Positions 1 to 6,657 of a stretch of DNA of 7,214 nt are shown here, in pieces. The stretch's first letter is position 1. Every line of letters starts with the position of its first letter. The position numbers were made by a program, and so were the translations under genes. This DNA is from Chloroflexota bacterium (GTDB lineage: Bacteria > Chloroflexota > Dehalococcoidia > JACQTR01). The stretch is from NCBI GenBank assembly GCA_016210705.1, contig JACQTR010000071.1:1-7214 (forward strand), given 5' to 3'. The notes below the pieces were generated by a model, which was given only the letters and a program-made list of their open reading frames with translations, was not told the origin of the DNA and made no database searches.

Positions 1-377
1 CCGTGCCAAAGATCACCCTAATTCCCCGCAAAGACTACGGTGGTTCCTATTTAGCTATGTGCGGCCGAGAATTGGGAGCCGACTTTGTATTTGCCTGGCC
101 CACCGCCGAGATTGCTGTCATGGGAGCTGAGGGGGCTGTAAATATCATTCATCGTCGCGAGATTAGAGAGGCCTCCGATCCCGAGGCCAAACGCCGCGAA
201 AAGATCGAAGAGTACCGCGCCCTTTTTAGCAATCCTTACATTGCTGCTGCTCGGGGCTACGTCGATACTGTCATCATGCCTCGGGATACTCGGCCCACCA
301 TTATCAAGGCTTTGGATATGCTAAGTACTAAGCGGGAGACCCGTCCCCCTAAGAAGCACGGGAACATCCCAGTTTAA
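1..377 (+). CDS. Acyl-CoA carboxyltransferase subunit (MmdA/PccB/12S family), C-terminal part
   Basis: This is the 3' end of a gene that starts upstream of the window. The reading frame is open from base 1, so the GTG at position 3 is an internal valine and not a start. The 124 visible residues are the end of the C-terminal crotonase-like domain of the biotin-dependent acyl-CoA carboxyltransferase family, which usually has about 510-520 residues. Visible signatures are VPKITLIPRKDYGGSYLAMC, the WPTAEIAVMGAEGAVNI segment, the SNPYIAAARGYVDTVI segment and the terminal KKHGNIPV. The family moves a carboxyl group between carboxybiotin and an acyl-CoA such as propionyl-CoA/methylmalonyl-CoA. Family membership is very secure, but the acyl-CoA preference cannot be read from this fragment. 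It is followed after 18 bp by a small accessory gene and then a 5S-type subunit, which suggests a transcarboxylase or decarboxylase complex in the cytoplasm. Confidence 0.95.
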   Translation, partial: VPKITLIPRKDYGGSYLAMCGRELGADFVFAWPTAEIAVMGAEGAVNIIHRREIREASDPEAKRREKIEEYRALFSNPYIAAARGYVDTVIMPRDTRPTIIKALDMLSTKRETRPPKKHGNIPV

Positions 378-395
378 AGGCTCCCGGTAGGTTTG

Positions 396-605
396 ATGAA
401 AAATAGCCAAGTCTGGGCGGTCATAGGGGTAGCTATAGCCGCCTTTTTGGAACTGGAGCGGGGAGCAACGATGGTCCACGGCGAACCCATGGCTAACTTG
501 TGGGGGGCCTTTGGCCGCCAGGAGTTGATGCGGAGACGAACCCTTTGGCAATGGCGAGCGGGCAGGTCTTGGCCTAAATTGTACCGTCCCCGTTGGGGCA
601 GATGA
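396..605 (+). CDS. Small accessory subunit of the biotin-dependent carboxyltransferase complex (69 aa)
   Basis: This small protein lies between two carboxyltransferase subunits, 18 bp after the first and 10 bp before the start of the second, so it is very probably co-transcribed and part of the same complex. The N-terminus (about residues 4-18, SQVWAVIGVAIAAFL) is a short hydrophobic or amphipathic helix, and the C-terminal half is strongly basic with the segment WGAFGRQELMRRRTLW (about residues 35-50). From memory, small proteins with an AI-x-AA-type helix and a W-x-x-x-GRQE-x-M-x-R-type tail sit beside MmdA/OadA genes in many anaerobes. They are likened to the delta/gamma (OadG-like) or epsilon subunits. 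There is no biotin motif. The ATG at 396 is preferred over the in-frame TTG at 393; a weak GGTAGG lies at 386-391. The role in assembly is inferred, not shown. Tail residues after about 55 (RSWPKLYRPRWGR) look poorly constrained. Confidence 0.72.
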   Translation: MKNSQVWAVIGVAIAAFLELERGATMVHGEPMANLWGAFGRQELMRRRTLWQWRAGRSWPKLYRPRWGR

Positions 606-609
606 GGGA
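604..609 (+). promoter_or_regulatory. Ribosome binding site of the 5S/PycB-type gene
   Basis: GAGGGA lies 6 nt before the ATG at 616 and overlaps the stop codon of the preceding small gene, so the two genes are likely translationally coupled. It favours the ATG at 616 (or the adjacent one at 619, spacing 9) over the TTG at 613. Confidence 0.7.
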
Positions 610-615
610 AATTTG

Positions 616-2541
616 ATGATGGAAAACGAGAAACTAGTCCGAAACCCACTGAAAATCACCGATACCACCCTACGCGATGCCCACCAATCCTCCTTCGCCA
701 CCAGGATGCGCTTGGAGGACATGGAGGCAATGGCTGGCGATATGGACAAGGTAGGCTTCTATGCTATGGAGGTTTGGGGAGGAGCTACCTTCGATGTAAC
801 TACCCGCTTCCTCAACGAGGACCCCTGGGAGCGTGTGCGCCGCTTAAAGAAACTGATGCCTAATACTCCCCTCATGATGCTCCTCCGTGGCCAAAACCTG
901 GTGGGCTATCGTAACTATCCCGACGATGTGGTCAGGGCCTTCGTCCATCATGCCGCTGAGGTGGGAATCGACATCTTCCGCGTTTTCGACGCTGTCAACG
1001 ACGAGCGTAATTTCGAGGTGCCCTTCGCTGCTATCAAAGAGTGTGGCAAACATATCCAAGGAACAGTGTGTTACTCTTTAACCGAAAGTCGTCTGGGAGG
1101 GTCTGTTTACAACATAGATTATTTTGTAAAGAAGGCCCAGCTATACCAGGAGATGGGGGCCGATAGCTTCTGTGTCAAAGACATGGCGGGGTTGCTCTCA
1201 CCTTATGACGCTTACGAGCTTATCCTGGCCTTAAAAAAGGTTCTGCGCATACCCATAGAACTTCACACCCATTACACTAGCGGCATGGCCTCCATGACCT
1301 GCCTTAAGGCCACCGAGGCCGGGGTGGACGTTATCGATACCGCTTTGGCCCCCTTCGCTCTTAGGTCTTCTCAACCGGCTTTGGAGCCTATAGTGGTCGC
1401 TCTACAGGGGACATCACGGGATACCAGTCTCGATCTGGGACAGCTGCTAAAAGTAGGCCAGTATCTGGAGACAGTAGCTCCCAAGTATAGGGACTTCATT
1501 GACACCACTAAGATGGCGGTTATAGATACCGGGGTTTTAATGCATCAGATACCGGGGGGTATGTTCACCAATCTGGTGTCCCAGCTTAAGGAGGCCGAGG
1601 CTCTTGATCGTCTTGAAGAGGTCTATGAAGAATTGCCCCGCACCCGAAGGGAGCTGGGCTATCCTCCCTTGGTAACCCCCACCAGCCAAATAGTGGGCAT
1701 TCAAGCCGTTCAAAACGTCCTTTTTGGGCGTTACAAAATGATCTCCAGCCAAGTTAAGGATTATATATATGGCCTTTACGGTCGGCCTCCGGCACCTATC
1801 GACCCCGAAGTGCGAAAGATAGCTTTAAAGGGTTACGAACGAGGAGAGGAGCCTATAACTTGCCGTGCCGCCGATATATTGGAGCCGGAACTGGAAAAGG
1901 CTAAAGAAGCAACCAGGGGCATTGCCAAAGATATGGGCGATGTCCTTATCTATGCAATCTATCCTACCACGGGCATGCGCTTTTTGCGCTGGAAATATGG
2001 TTTGGAAGAGCCACCGCCTGAGGTCAAACCCAAGACTCTGGAGGAGATAAAACTAGAGGATGAGCTTATCGCCCAGGCCAAAGCCGGCCGATTGGTAGAG
2101 AAGGCAGCATCACCAGAGGCTCCTCCTAAGGGTCCCGGCCTACGCACCTTTCATGTATATGTGGGTGATGAATACTACAAAGTTGAGGTGGGAGCGGAGG
2201 GAGTATCACCCGTGGTGGCTAGAGTCCCATCAGTACGTCCAGCAGCCCCTTCTGCACCTTCATCTCAGCCTCCTCGGCAGGTTGCGCCGCCAACTCCTTC
2301 TGTGACTTTGGCGAAAGGTGAGGTGGCTATCACTGCTCCCATGCCGGGGATGATAATACGCTACGAGGTGACGGTGGGGGATAAAGTGAAAGCGGGAGAC
2401 GTGGTGGTGGTGGTAGAGGCCATGAAGATGCAGAATCCGTTGGCGAGCCCTAGCGATGGCGTCGTCAAAACCATCAATTTTAGTCCTGGCTCGGTGGTGG
2501 CCAAGAACGACGTCTTAGCAGTCATCGCGACTGCCAGCTAG
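616..2541 (+). CDS. pycB: Pyruvate/oxaloacetate carboxyltransferase with C-terminal biotinyl domain (5S/PycB/OadA type)
   Basis: This 641-residue protein transfers CO2 between carboxybiotin and pyruvate/oxaloacetate. An HMGL-like TIM barrel fills about residues 14-290. It shows the metal- and substrate-site motif TTLRDAHQS (Asp21), the lysine expected to be carbamylated (K188 in VKDMAG) and the metal-binding HTH motif (His217, His219). A conserved carboxylase domain follows (about 300-500; VTPTSQIVGIQAVQNV begins near 353). A Pro/Ala/Ser-rich linker (about 530-565) leads to a biotinyl domain with EAMKMQ, whose K604 is the biotin attachment site. It is longer than the classical 5S subunit (about 520 aa) because the 1.3S-type carrier is fused to it. 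The neighbouring 12S-type gene suggests a transcarboxylase; PycB of a split pyruvate carboxylase or OadA of oxaloacetate decarboxylase are the alternatives. No biotin carboxylase or OadB is visible. The symbol marks the family, not a proven reaction. Confidence 0.93.
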   Translation: MMENEKLVRNPLKITDTTLRDAHQSSFATRMRLEDMEAMAGDMDKVGFYAMEVWGGATFDVTTRFLNEDPWERVRRLKKLMPNTPLMMLLRGQNLVGYRNYPDDVVRAFVHHAAEVGIDIFRVFDAVNDERNFEVPFAAIKECGKHIQGTVCYSLTESRLGGSVYNIDYFVKKAQLYQEMGADSFCVKDMAGLLSPYDAYELILALKKVLRIPIELHTHYTSGMASMTCLKATEAGVDVIDTALAPFALRSSQPALEPIVVALQGTSRDTSLDLGQLLKVGQYLETVAPKYRDFIDTTKMAVIDTGVLMHQIPGGMFTNLVSQLKEAEALDRLEEVYEELPRTRRELGYPPLVTPTSQIVGIQAVQNVLFGRYKMISSQVKDYIYGLYGRPPAPIDPEVRKIALKGYERGEEPITCRAADILEPELEKAKEATRGIAKDMGDVLIYAIYPTTGMRFLRWKYGLEEPPPEVKPKTLEEIKLEDELIAQAKAGRLVEKAASPEAPPKGPGLRTFHVYVGDEYYKVEVGAEGVSPVVARVPSVRPAAPSAPSSQPPRQVAPPTPSVTLAKGEVAITAPMPGMIIRYEVTVGDKVKAGDVVVVVEAMKMQNPLASPSDGVVKTINFSPGSVVAKNDVLAVIATAS

Positions 2542-2560
2542 GAGTTGTTTGTGATATAAT
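2531..2560 (+). promoter_or_regulatory. Predicted sigma-70-type promoter for the korDABC operon (extended -10)
   Basis: A perfect TATAAT at 2555-2560 is preceded by TG at 2552-2553, giving the extended -10 pattern TGnTATAAT. CTGCCA at 2531-2536 matches four of six bases of TTGACA with an 18-bp spacer. The -35 region overlaps the last codons and stop of the upstream biotinyl gene. Transcription would start near 2567, leaving a leader of about 65 nt that contains the stem-loop at 2584-2614. The motif lies in the only real gap of the window, which supports it. It suggests korDABC can be expressed independently of the carboxyltransferase genes, though read-through is not excluded. Confidence 0.6.
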
Positions 2561-2583
2561 GTAAAAGGAAAATTAAAAAATGT

Positions 2584-2614
2584 AGTTGCGGGTCGCCATC
2601 GACGACCCGCAACT
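2584..2614. other. Perfect 12-bp stem-loop in the korD leader
   Basis: AGTTGCGGGTCG (2584-2595) is exactly complementary in reverse to CGACCCGCAACT (2603-2614), with a 7-nt loop CCATCGA. Read on the + strand, no T-tract follows (TTGCCAAGG comes next), so it is not a standard terminator for the upstream gene. Read on the - strand, the stem is followed by ACATTTTTTAATTTT, the layout of an intrinsic terminator, but no - strand gene is visible to be terminated. In a transcript from the predicted promoter it would be a 5'-leader hairpin ending 4 nt before the AAGGA of korD, where it could stabilise the mRNA or affect translation. The structure is certain; its function is open. Confidence 0.75.
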
Positions 2615-2618
2615 TGCC

Positions 2619-2623
2619 AAGGA
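2619..2623 (+). promoter_or_regulatory. Ribosome binding site of korD
   Basis: AAGGA lies 9 nt before the ATG at 2633 and only 4 nt after the leader stem-loop, so ribosome access may depend on that structure. Confidence 0.6.
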
Positions 2624-2632
2624 TAGATTACG

Positions 2633-2866
2633 ATGGCAAACCCAGAAAAGGCGACGGTCGTGGCTGCGGATAAGGTTGTCTTTTACTATCGCTGGTGCAA
2701 GAAGTGTAATTTATGCCAAGCTCTGTGCCCTCGGGAAGCCCTGGCCTTGGATGAAGAGGGCCATCCTTATTTAGCTTACCCCGAGCGCTGTAACAGTTGT
2801 GGTATGTGTGAGGTTTGGTGCCCTGACTTCGCCATAACCGTACCCGATCGCCATAACCCTTCGTGA
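2633..2866 (+). CDS. korD: 2-oxoacid:ferredoxin oxidoreductase delta subunit (2[4Fe-4S] ferredoxin-like)
   Basis: This 77-residue dicluster ferredoxin has two complete [4Fe-4S] motifs: C22-x2-C25-x2-C28-x3-C32-P and C53-x2-C56-x2-C59-x3-C63-P. As the delta subunit of a KorDABC/OorDABC enzyme, it should carry electrons from the thiamine-diphosphate site to external ferredoxin, or back if the enzyme runs reductively. The size and the position just ahead of alpha, beta and gamma genes fit the delta-alpha-beta-gamma order seen in 2-oxoglutarate oxidoreductases. The ATG at 2633 has an RBS and leaves a short N-terminal extension of about 20 residues before the first cysteine. It is the first gene after the predicted promoter and leader hairpin and ends 16 bp before korA. 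A free-standing ferredoxin is the alternative, but the context makes that unlikely. Confidence 0.93.
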   Translation: MANPEKATVVAADKVVFYYRWCKKCNLCQALCPREALALDEEGHPYLAYPERCNSCGMCEVWCPDFAITVPDRHNPS

Positions 2867-2871
2867 CTTTT

Positions 2872-2877
2872 AGGAGG
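2872..2877 (+). promoter_or_regulatory. Ribosome binding site of korA
   Basis: AGGAGG, a full consensus Shine-Dalgarno core, lies 5 nt before the GTG at 2883 and decides that start. It is the strongest RBS in the window. Confidence 0.8.
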
Positions 2878-2882
2878 CTCTT

Positions 2883-4010
2883 GTGCCTGATAACCAGAAG
2901 CCGAGACTAATGCAGGGTAATGAGGCGGTGGCGGAGGGGGCGTTGGCGGCGGGAATAGGTTTTTATGCCGGTTACCCCATCTCTCCGGCCAATGAAATTT
3001 CCAGTATTTTATCGGCTCGCCTCCCCAGGAAGGGTGGCATTTTCCTCCAGATGGAGGATGAGATCGCTAGCATTGCTGCCGTCATTGGGGCCTCTCTGGG
3101 TGGTGCCAGGGCAGCTACTGCCACTAGCGGTCCTGGCTTTTCCTTAATGCAAGAAAATATCGGCTACGCTGTGGCCGCCGAAATCCCTTGTGTCGTTATA
3201 AATGTGCAGCGGGCTGGGCCCAGCACCGGCCAACCTACCAGCCCTTCCCAAGGGGATGTGATGCAGTCCCGTTGGGGCACTCACGGCGACCATCCCATTA
3301 TCGTCCTTTGCCCCAGCTCCGTTATTGAGTGCTATCTTATTACCTTGCGTGCCTTCAACCTAGCCGAAAAGTACCGCATCCCAGTTATTATCCTCATGGA
3401 TGAGGTTGTGGGTCACTTGAGGGAGAGGGTGGAGCTGCCTCCACCTGAGGAGGTGGTGGCTCGGCCCAAGCCCACGGTGCCACCTGAGTGGTATTTCCCT
3501 TATGATGAGGCCGCCGGTTTGGTTCCTCCCTTGGTCAGTTTCGGGGAGGGCTATCGCTATCACGTTACTGGCCTTTATCATGATATAGCGGGCTTTCCCA
3601 CACAGCGGGAGGATGAAATCGAGCCTTGGTTCGAAAGACTTTTCGAGAAGATAGAGGCCAATAGGGAGGATATTATCCAAGTCGATGAGGAAGCTATGGA
3701 GGATGCCGAAGTGGCATTGGTGGCCTATGGGGCCCCGGTACGTTCTGCCCGCCACGCTCTTAGATTGGCCAGAGAAGAAGGCAAGGCGGTGGGTCTAATA
3801 AAGCTTCTAACCTTGTGGCCCTTCCCTGAGGCTCGCATTGCCAAGTTGGGCCATCAGGTGAAGAAGATAATTGTTCCCGAGATGAACCGAGGTCAAATGG
3901 TGTTGGAGGTGCAAAGGGTGGTGGCTGGAAGAAGGCCGGTAATAGGGGTTAACCGGGTTGGGGGACAAATGGTAAGTCCTTATCAGATTTTGGAACTTTT
4001 GGAGGCATAG
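2883..4010 (+). CDS. korA: 2-oxoacid:ferredoxin oxidoreductase alpha subunit
   Basis: This 375-residue alpha subunit belongs to an enzyme that converts a 2-oxoacid, CoA and oxidised ferredoxin to acyl-CoA, CO2 and reduced ferredoxin, or the reverse. The N-terminal pyrimidine-binding domain shows GNEAVAEGALAAG (12-24), AGYPISPANEI (29-39), the QMEDEIA helix with Glu58, TSGPG (81-85) and an acidic-to-basic stretch containing QRAGPSTGQPT, all typical of KorA-type alpha subunits. The C-terminal part (about 265-375) is the transketolase-C-like domain, ending in the NRGQMVLEVQR and VGGQM motifs. It lacks the fused N-terminal gamma domain found in some homologues, consistent with a separate korC downstream. 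The start is GTG with a consensus RBS. The stop TAG abuts the korB start. 2-Oxoglutarate is the favoured substrate, while branched-chain 2-oxoacids (VorB-like) cannot be excluded from sequence. Confidence 0.94.
   Translation: MPDNQKPRLMQGNEAVAEGALAAGIGFYAGYPISPANEISSILSARLPRKGGIFLQMEDEIASIAAVIGASLGGARAATATSGPGFSLMQENIGYAVAAEIPCVVINVQRAGPSTGQPTSPSQGDVMQSRWGTHGDHPIIVLCPSSVIECYLITLRAFNLAEKYRIPVIILMDEVVGHLRERVELPPPEEVVARPKPTVPPEWYFPYDEAAGLVPPLVSFGEGYRYHVTGLYHDIAGFPTQREDEIEPWFERLFEKIEANREDIIQVDEEAMEDAEVALVAYGAPVRSARHALRLAREEGKAVGLIKLLTLWPFPEARIAKLGHQVKKIIVPEMNRGQMVLEVQRVVAGRRPVIGVNRVGGQMVSPYQILELLEA
4001..4005 (+). promoter_or_regulatory. Ribosome binding site of korB inside the end of korA
   Basis: GGAGG lies within the last codons of korA, 5 nt before the korB GTG at 4011. 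That start directly follows the korA stop (TAG then GTG, no gap), so korB translation is probably coupled to korA, giving equal amounts of the two subunits. Confidence 0.75.
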
Positions 4011-4832
4011 GTGGAGCACAAACGGGCGGAGGAACATCATTACCTTCGCACTCAAAAGAAATTTCCCACGGTGTGGTGCCCAGGCTGTGGCATTGGCATA
4101 GTTTTGGGGGGCATCATCCGGGCGGTGGCCGATCTCAGACTGGATAAAGATAAAGTGGCCATGGTCTCCGGTATCGGCTGCACTGGGCGTATGCCTGTCT
4201 ATGTAGACTTTTACGGCATGCACACCACTCACGGTAGGGCTTTAGCCTATGCCACTGGTCTTAAGTTGGCCCGACCTGAGCTCACTGTCTTAGTGGTCAT
4301 GGGCGATGGCGATGCCCTGGCCATTGGAGGCAACCATTTTATTCATGCCGCTAGGCGCAATCTAGATCTAACTGCTATCGTGGTCAATAACTGCGTTTAC
4401 GGGATGACAGGAGGCCAATATTCCCCGGCCACCCCCACTAGTGCCATCGCCACAACCGCCCCTTACGGCCATATTGAGCAGCCTTTTGACATTGCCAATC
4501 TGGCTGTGGCCGCTGGGGCTTCCCTTGTGGCTCGTACCACCGTTTATCATGCTTTGGAGATGGAGCGGCTTATCGGGCGTGCTATTCAAAAAAAAGGCTT
4601 TTCTGTGGTGGAGATCCTCAGCAATTGCCACATCCACTATGGTAAAATGAACCGAATGTCCACCGCCGTCGAGATGTTGCGCTGGTTTCGGGATAAAACC
4701 GTTCCCATTGCTAGTTTGCAGAAGGAACAAGGGGCTGGTAAAATCGGACGCGGGATGCTAGTGGACAGGGAGTTGCCGGAATATTATGAGGCGTACCAAA
4801 AACTTGTCCAAGTGGCCCAAAAGGGGGCTTAA
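4011..4832 (+). CDS. korB: 2-oxoacid:ferredoxin oxidoreductase beta subunit, thiamine-diphosphate binding
   Basis: This 273-residue catalytic beta subunit binds thiamine diphosphate, Mg2+ and one [4Fe-4S] cluster. Cluster ligands are visible in WCPGCG (C23, C26), with a third cysteine in SGIGCTGR (C57) and a probable fourth in the late SNCHIHYG segment. The cofactor motif runs from G98-D99-G100-D101 to N126-N127 followed by VYGMTGGQ, where the aspartate and asparagine hold the metal and diphosphate. The length is typical for KorB proteins (about 270-290). The GTG start abuts the korA stop and has its own RBS. It forms the alpha-beta core with KorA, with KorC and KorD completing the cytoplasmic enzyme. 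All key residues are present and there is no sign of damage. The substrate is inferred from context as 2-oxoglutarate. Confidence 0.95.
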   Translation: MEHKRAEEHHYLRTQKKFPTVWCPGCGIGIVLGGIIRAVADLRLDKDKVAMVSGIGCTGRMPVYVDFYGMHTTHGRALAYATGLKLARPELTVLVVMGDGDALAIGGNHFIHAARRNLDLTAIVVNNCVYGMTGGQYSPATPTSAIATTAPYGHIEQPFDIANLAVAAGASLVARTTVYHALEMERLIGRAIQKKGFSVVEILSNCHIHYGKMNRMSTAVEMLRWFRDKTVPIASLQKEQGAGKIGRGMLVDRELPEYYEAYQKLVQVAQKGA

Positions 4833-4835
4833 ATC

Positions 4836-5393
4836 GTGGCTAGCCGTTTCGAAGTATGCTTGGCGGGGCAGGGGGGCCAAGGGCTGATATTGGCCGGACT
4901 GATCCTGGCTGAGGCTGCGGTCTTAGATGGCAAGAACGCCACCATGACCCAAAGCTACGGTGCCGAGCAGCGAGGCGGTGCCTCTCATTCTGAGGTTATC
5001 ATCAGCGACGGAGATATCGACTACCCACGAGTGCTTAAGACCGACCTCCTGGTGGCTTTAAGCCAAGAGGCCTTCGATAACTTCCACCATGAGGTGAAAA
5101 AAGAGGGCATCATCCTCACCGATTCACACCTAGTGGAGAAAAAAAGCGGCGATGGGCTCATCGCTCTCCCTATAGTGGAAACCGCCAAAGGGGCTGCTGG
5201 TAGCGGGGCGGCTAGCAATATGGTGGCCTTGGGACTCATCGCTGGGCTGACTAAAATAGTTTCCTGCAAGGCCCTTCATAAAGCCATCGATGCCCGTTCT
5301 CCTCGAGGTACGCAACGCTCCAATCGCTGGGCCTTCAAGGCTGGATTCGATCTGGCTAAGACCATATCTCCAAAGGCCAAACGGAAGGCCTAA
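4836..5393 (+). CDS. korC: 2-oxoacid:ferredoxin oxidoreductase gamma subunit
   Basis: This 185-residue gamma subunit is the POR/KOR gamma domain that binds at the CoA-side interface of the alpha-beta core. Visible signatures are AGQGGQG (10-16) near the N-terminus and QSYGAEQRGGASHSEVIIS (39-57), followed by a Rossmann-like fold with DLLVALSQEAF. The length matches stand-alone gamma subunits (about 180-190). The GTG at 4836 lies 3 nt after the korB stop, with a G-rich RBS (AAGGGGG) inside the end of korB. The C-terminus (FKAGFDLAK and a short Lys/Arg tail) is ordinary for the family. The gene completes korDABC, so the enzyme can be assembled from this locus alone. The next gene begins 10 bp downstream, which suggests one transcript with the aconitase-like pair. 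Confidence 0.94.
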   Translation: MASRFEVCLAGQGGQGLILAGLILAEAAVLDGKNATMTQSYGAEQRGGASHSEVIISDGDIDYPRVLKTDLLVALSQEAFDNFHHEVKKEGIILTDSHLVEKKSGDGLIALPIVETAKGAAGSGAASNMVALGLIAGLTKIVSCKALHKAIDARSPRGTQRSNRWAFKAGFDLAKTISPKAKRKA

Positions 5394-5403
5394 CTCTCCC
5401 GAT

Positions 5404-6657
5404 ATGGGAAAAACGCTGGCCGAAAAAATCCTCAGCCAAAAATCGGGCACCGATGCCCGGGCTGGCCAGATGGTTATCGCCTCCGTGGATTTAGTCTACG
5501 TCCAGGATACCACCGGGCCATTGACTATAAGGCAGTGGGAAGCCAGCGGCCTAGAACGGGTGGCCGATCCTTCTCGAACGATAGTATTTATCGACCACGC
5601 CGCGCCCAGCCCCCGCCGGGAGCTCTCCAACGACCATATTTTTATGCGCGCCTTCGCCCAGAAGACGGGAGCTATACTCTCTGAGGCAGGAGAAGGCATC
5701 TCTCACCAGATTGTGGCTGAGACTTATGCCAAACCTGGGGACGTCATTGTTGGCGCTGACTCCCACACCTGTACCGGCGGCGCCTTGGGAGCCTTCGCCA
5801 CCGGCATGGGCTCCAGCGACGTGGCCATCGCCACGGCCCTGGGCAAGACCTGGTTTCGAGTCCCCGAGACCTATAAAGTGGTGGTAAATGGCCATTTCTC
5901 CAAAGGCGTCTATCCCAAAGATCTAATCCTCCACCTTATCGGGGCCATCGGCGCCGATGGTGCCACCTACAAGGCTTTGGAGTTCAGTGGCGATGCCATA
6001 GCCCAAATGGAAATGGAGGGGCGCCTCACCATAGCTAACATGGCGGTGGAGGCGGGGGCTAAGGTGGGCCTCTTTCCCGCTGACGATATCGCTCGCCGTT
6101 ATCTTGAAGCCCAGGGTCGCAGCCACGGCTTCCAACCCTTACAACCTGACGATGATGCCCTTTATGAGCGGGTCATCGAGATCGATGCCTCAACCTTGGA
6201 GCCTACCATAGCCAAACCCCATACTGTGGACAACATCGCCGCGACTCGAGAGCTCAAGGGCACTAAGATTGATCAGGTCTTTATTGGCACCTGCACTGGT
6301 GGCCGTATCGAAGACCTGGCGGTAGCCGCTGCCATCCTTCACGGCAGACGGCGCCATCCTAGCACTCGGCTCTTGGTGGCCCCGGCTTCCAAAAGCGTCT
6401 TAATGGAGGCCTTGATGGCTGGTTATATCGAGACCTTCGTCGAGGCCGGAGCGATTATTTTGCCCCCGGGCTGTGCCGCCTGCATTGGAGTCCACCAGGG
6501 GATTCCTGGCGATGGTGAGGCTTGTCTTTCTACCGCTAATCGCAATTTCCAAGGACGCATGGGTAATCCCCAGGCTTTCATCTATTTGGCCAGCCCAGCC
6601 ACGGCTGCCGCCAGCGCCATTATTGGCGAGATCGCCGATCCTAGGGATATGTTATGA
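5404..6657 (+). CDS. leuC: Aconitase-superfamily dehydratase, large subunit (LeuC/homoaconitase type)
   Basis: This 417-residue large subunit of a two-subunit hydro-lyase carries a [4Fe-4S] cluster and moves a hydroxyl group within substrates such as citrate, homocitrate or isopropylmalate. The three cluster cysteines are present with classical spacing: C297 in TCTGGR, then C357-x2-C360 in CAACIG. Other active-site blocks are IDHAAPSP (63-70) and ADSHTCTGG with D119-S120-H121-T122, followed by GAFATGMGSSD. The length of about 417 fits the archaeal/thermophile-type LeuC/HacA group, which is shorter than E. coli LeuC. An earlier in-frame ATG at 5290 lies inside korC and would add 38 residues unlike the family; MGKTLAEKIL at 5404 is the natural start, though its RBS is weak. 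It overlaps the small-subunit gene by 4 nt. The symbol marks the family; citrate is an equally likely substrate given the neighbouring oxidoreductase. Confidence 0.92.
   Translation: MGKTLAEKILSQKSGTDARAGQMVIASVDLVYVQDTTGPLTIRQWEASGLERVADPSRTIVFIDHAAPSPRRELSNDHIFMRAFAQKTGAILSEAGEGISHQIVAETYAKPGDVIVGADSHTCTGGALGAFATGMGSSDVAIATALGKTWFRVPETYKVVVNGHFSKGVYPKDLILHLIGAIGADGATYKALEFSGDAIAQMEMEGRLTIANMAVEAGAKVGLFPADDIARRYLEAQGRSHGFQPLQPDDDALYERVIEIDASTLEPTIAKPHTVDNIAATRELKGTKIDQVFIGTCTGGRIEDLAVAAAILHGRRRHPSTRLLVAPASKSVLMEALMAGYIETFVEAGAIILPPGCAACIGVHQGIPGDGEACLSTANRNFQGRMGNPQAFIYLASPATAAASAIIGEIADPRDML

Noticed and set aside
321..749. 142-aa open frame on the - strand spanning the accessory gene and the start of the 5S-type gene
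   Set aside because: It is antisense to well-supported coding sequence and shows low-complexity Ser/Pro/Arg-rich translation with no recognisable motif.
2401..2412. GTG repeat run in the biotinyl domain
   Set aside because: It encodes the ordinary valine strand ahead of the EAMKMQ motif and is not a functional DNA repeat.
2586..2774. 62-aa open frame starting in the leader hairpin and overlapping korD
   Set aside because: It is out of frame with korD, which has two perfect cluster motifs; its start lies within the stem and it has no RBS.
2830..2858. 10-bp direct repeat CGCCATAACC (2830-2839 and 2849-2858) at the end of korD
   Set aside because: There are two copies only, read in different frames within coding sequence; this is probably chance.
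3360..4232. Two - strand open frames of 131 and 141 aa under korA and korB
   Set aside because: Both are antisense to conserved genes, with no RBS or motif, and are His/Pro-rich shadow translations.
5290..5403. 38-residue N-terminal extension of the dehydratase large subunit from an ATG at 5290
   Set aside because: It overlaps korC by 104 bp in another frame and its residues do not resemble the family; MGKTLAEKIL at 5404 is the usual N-terminus.
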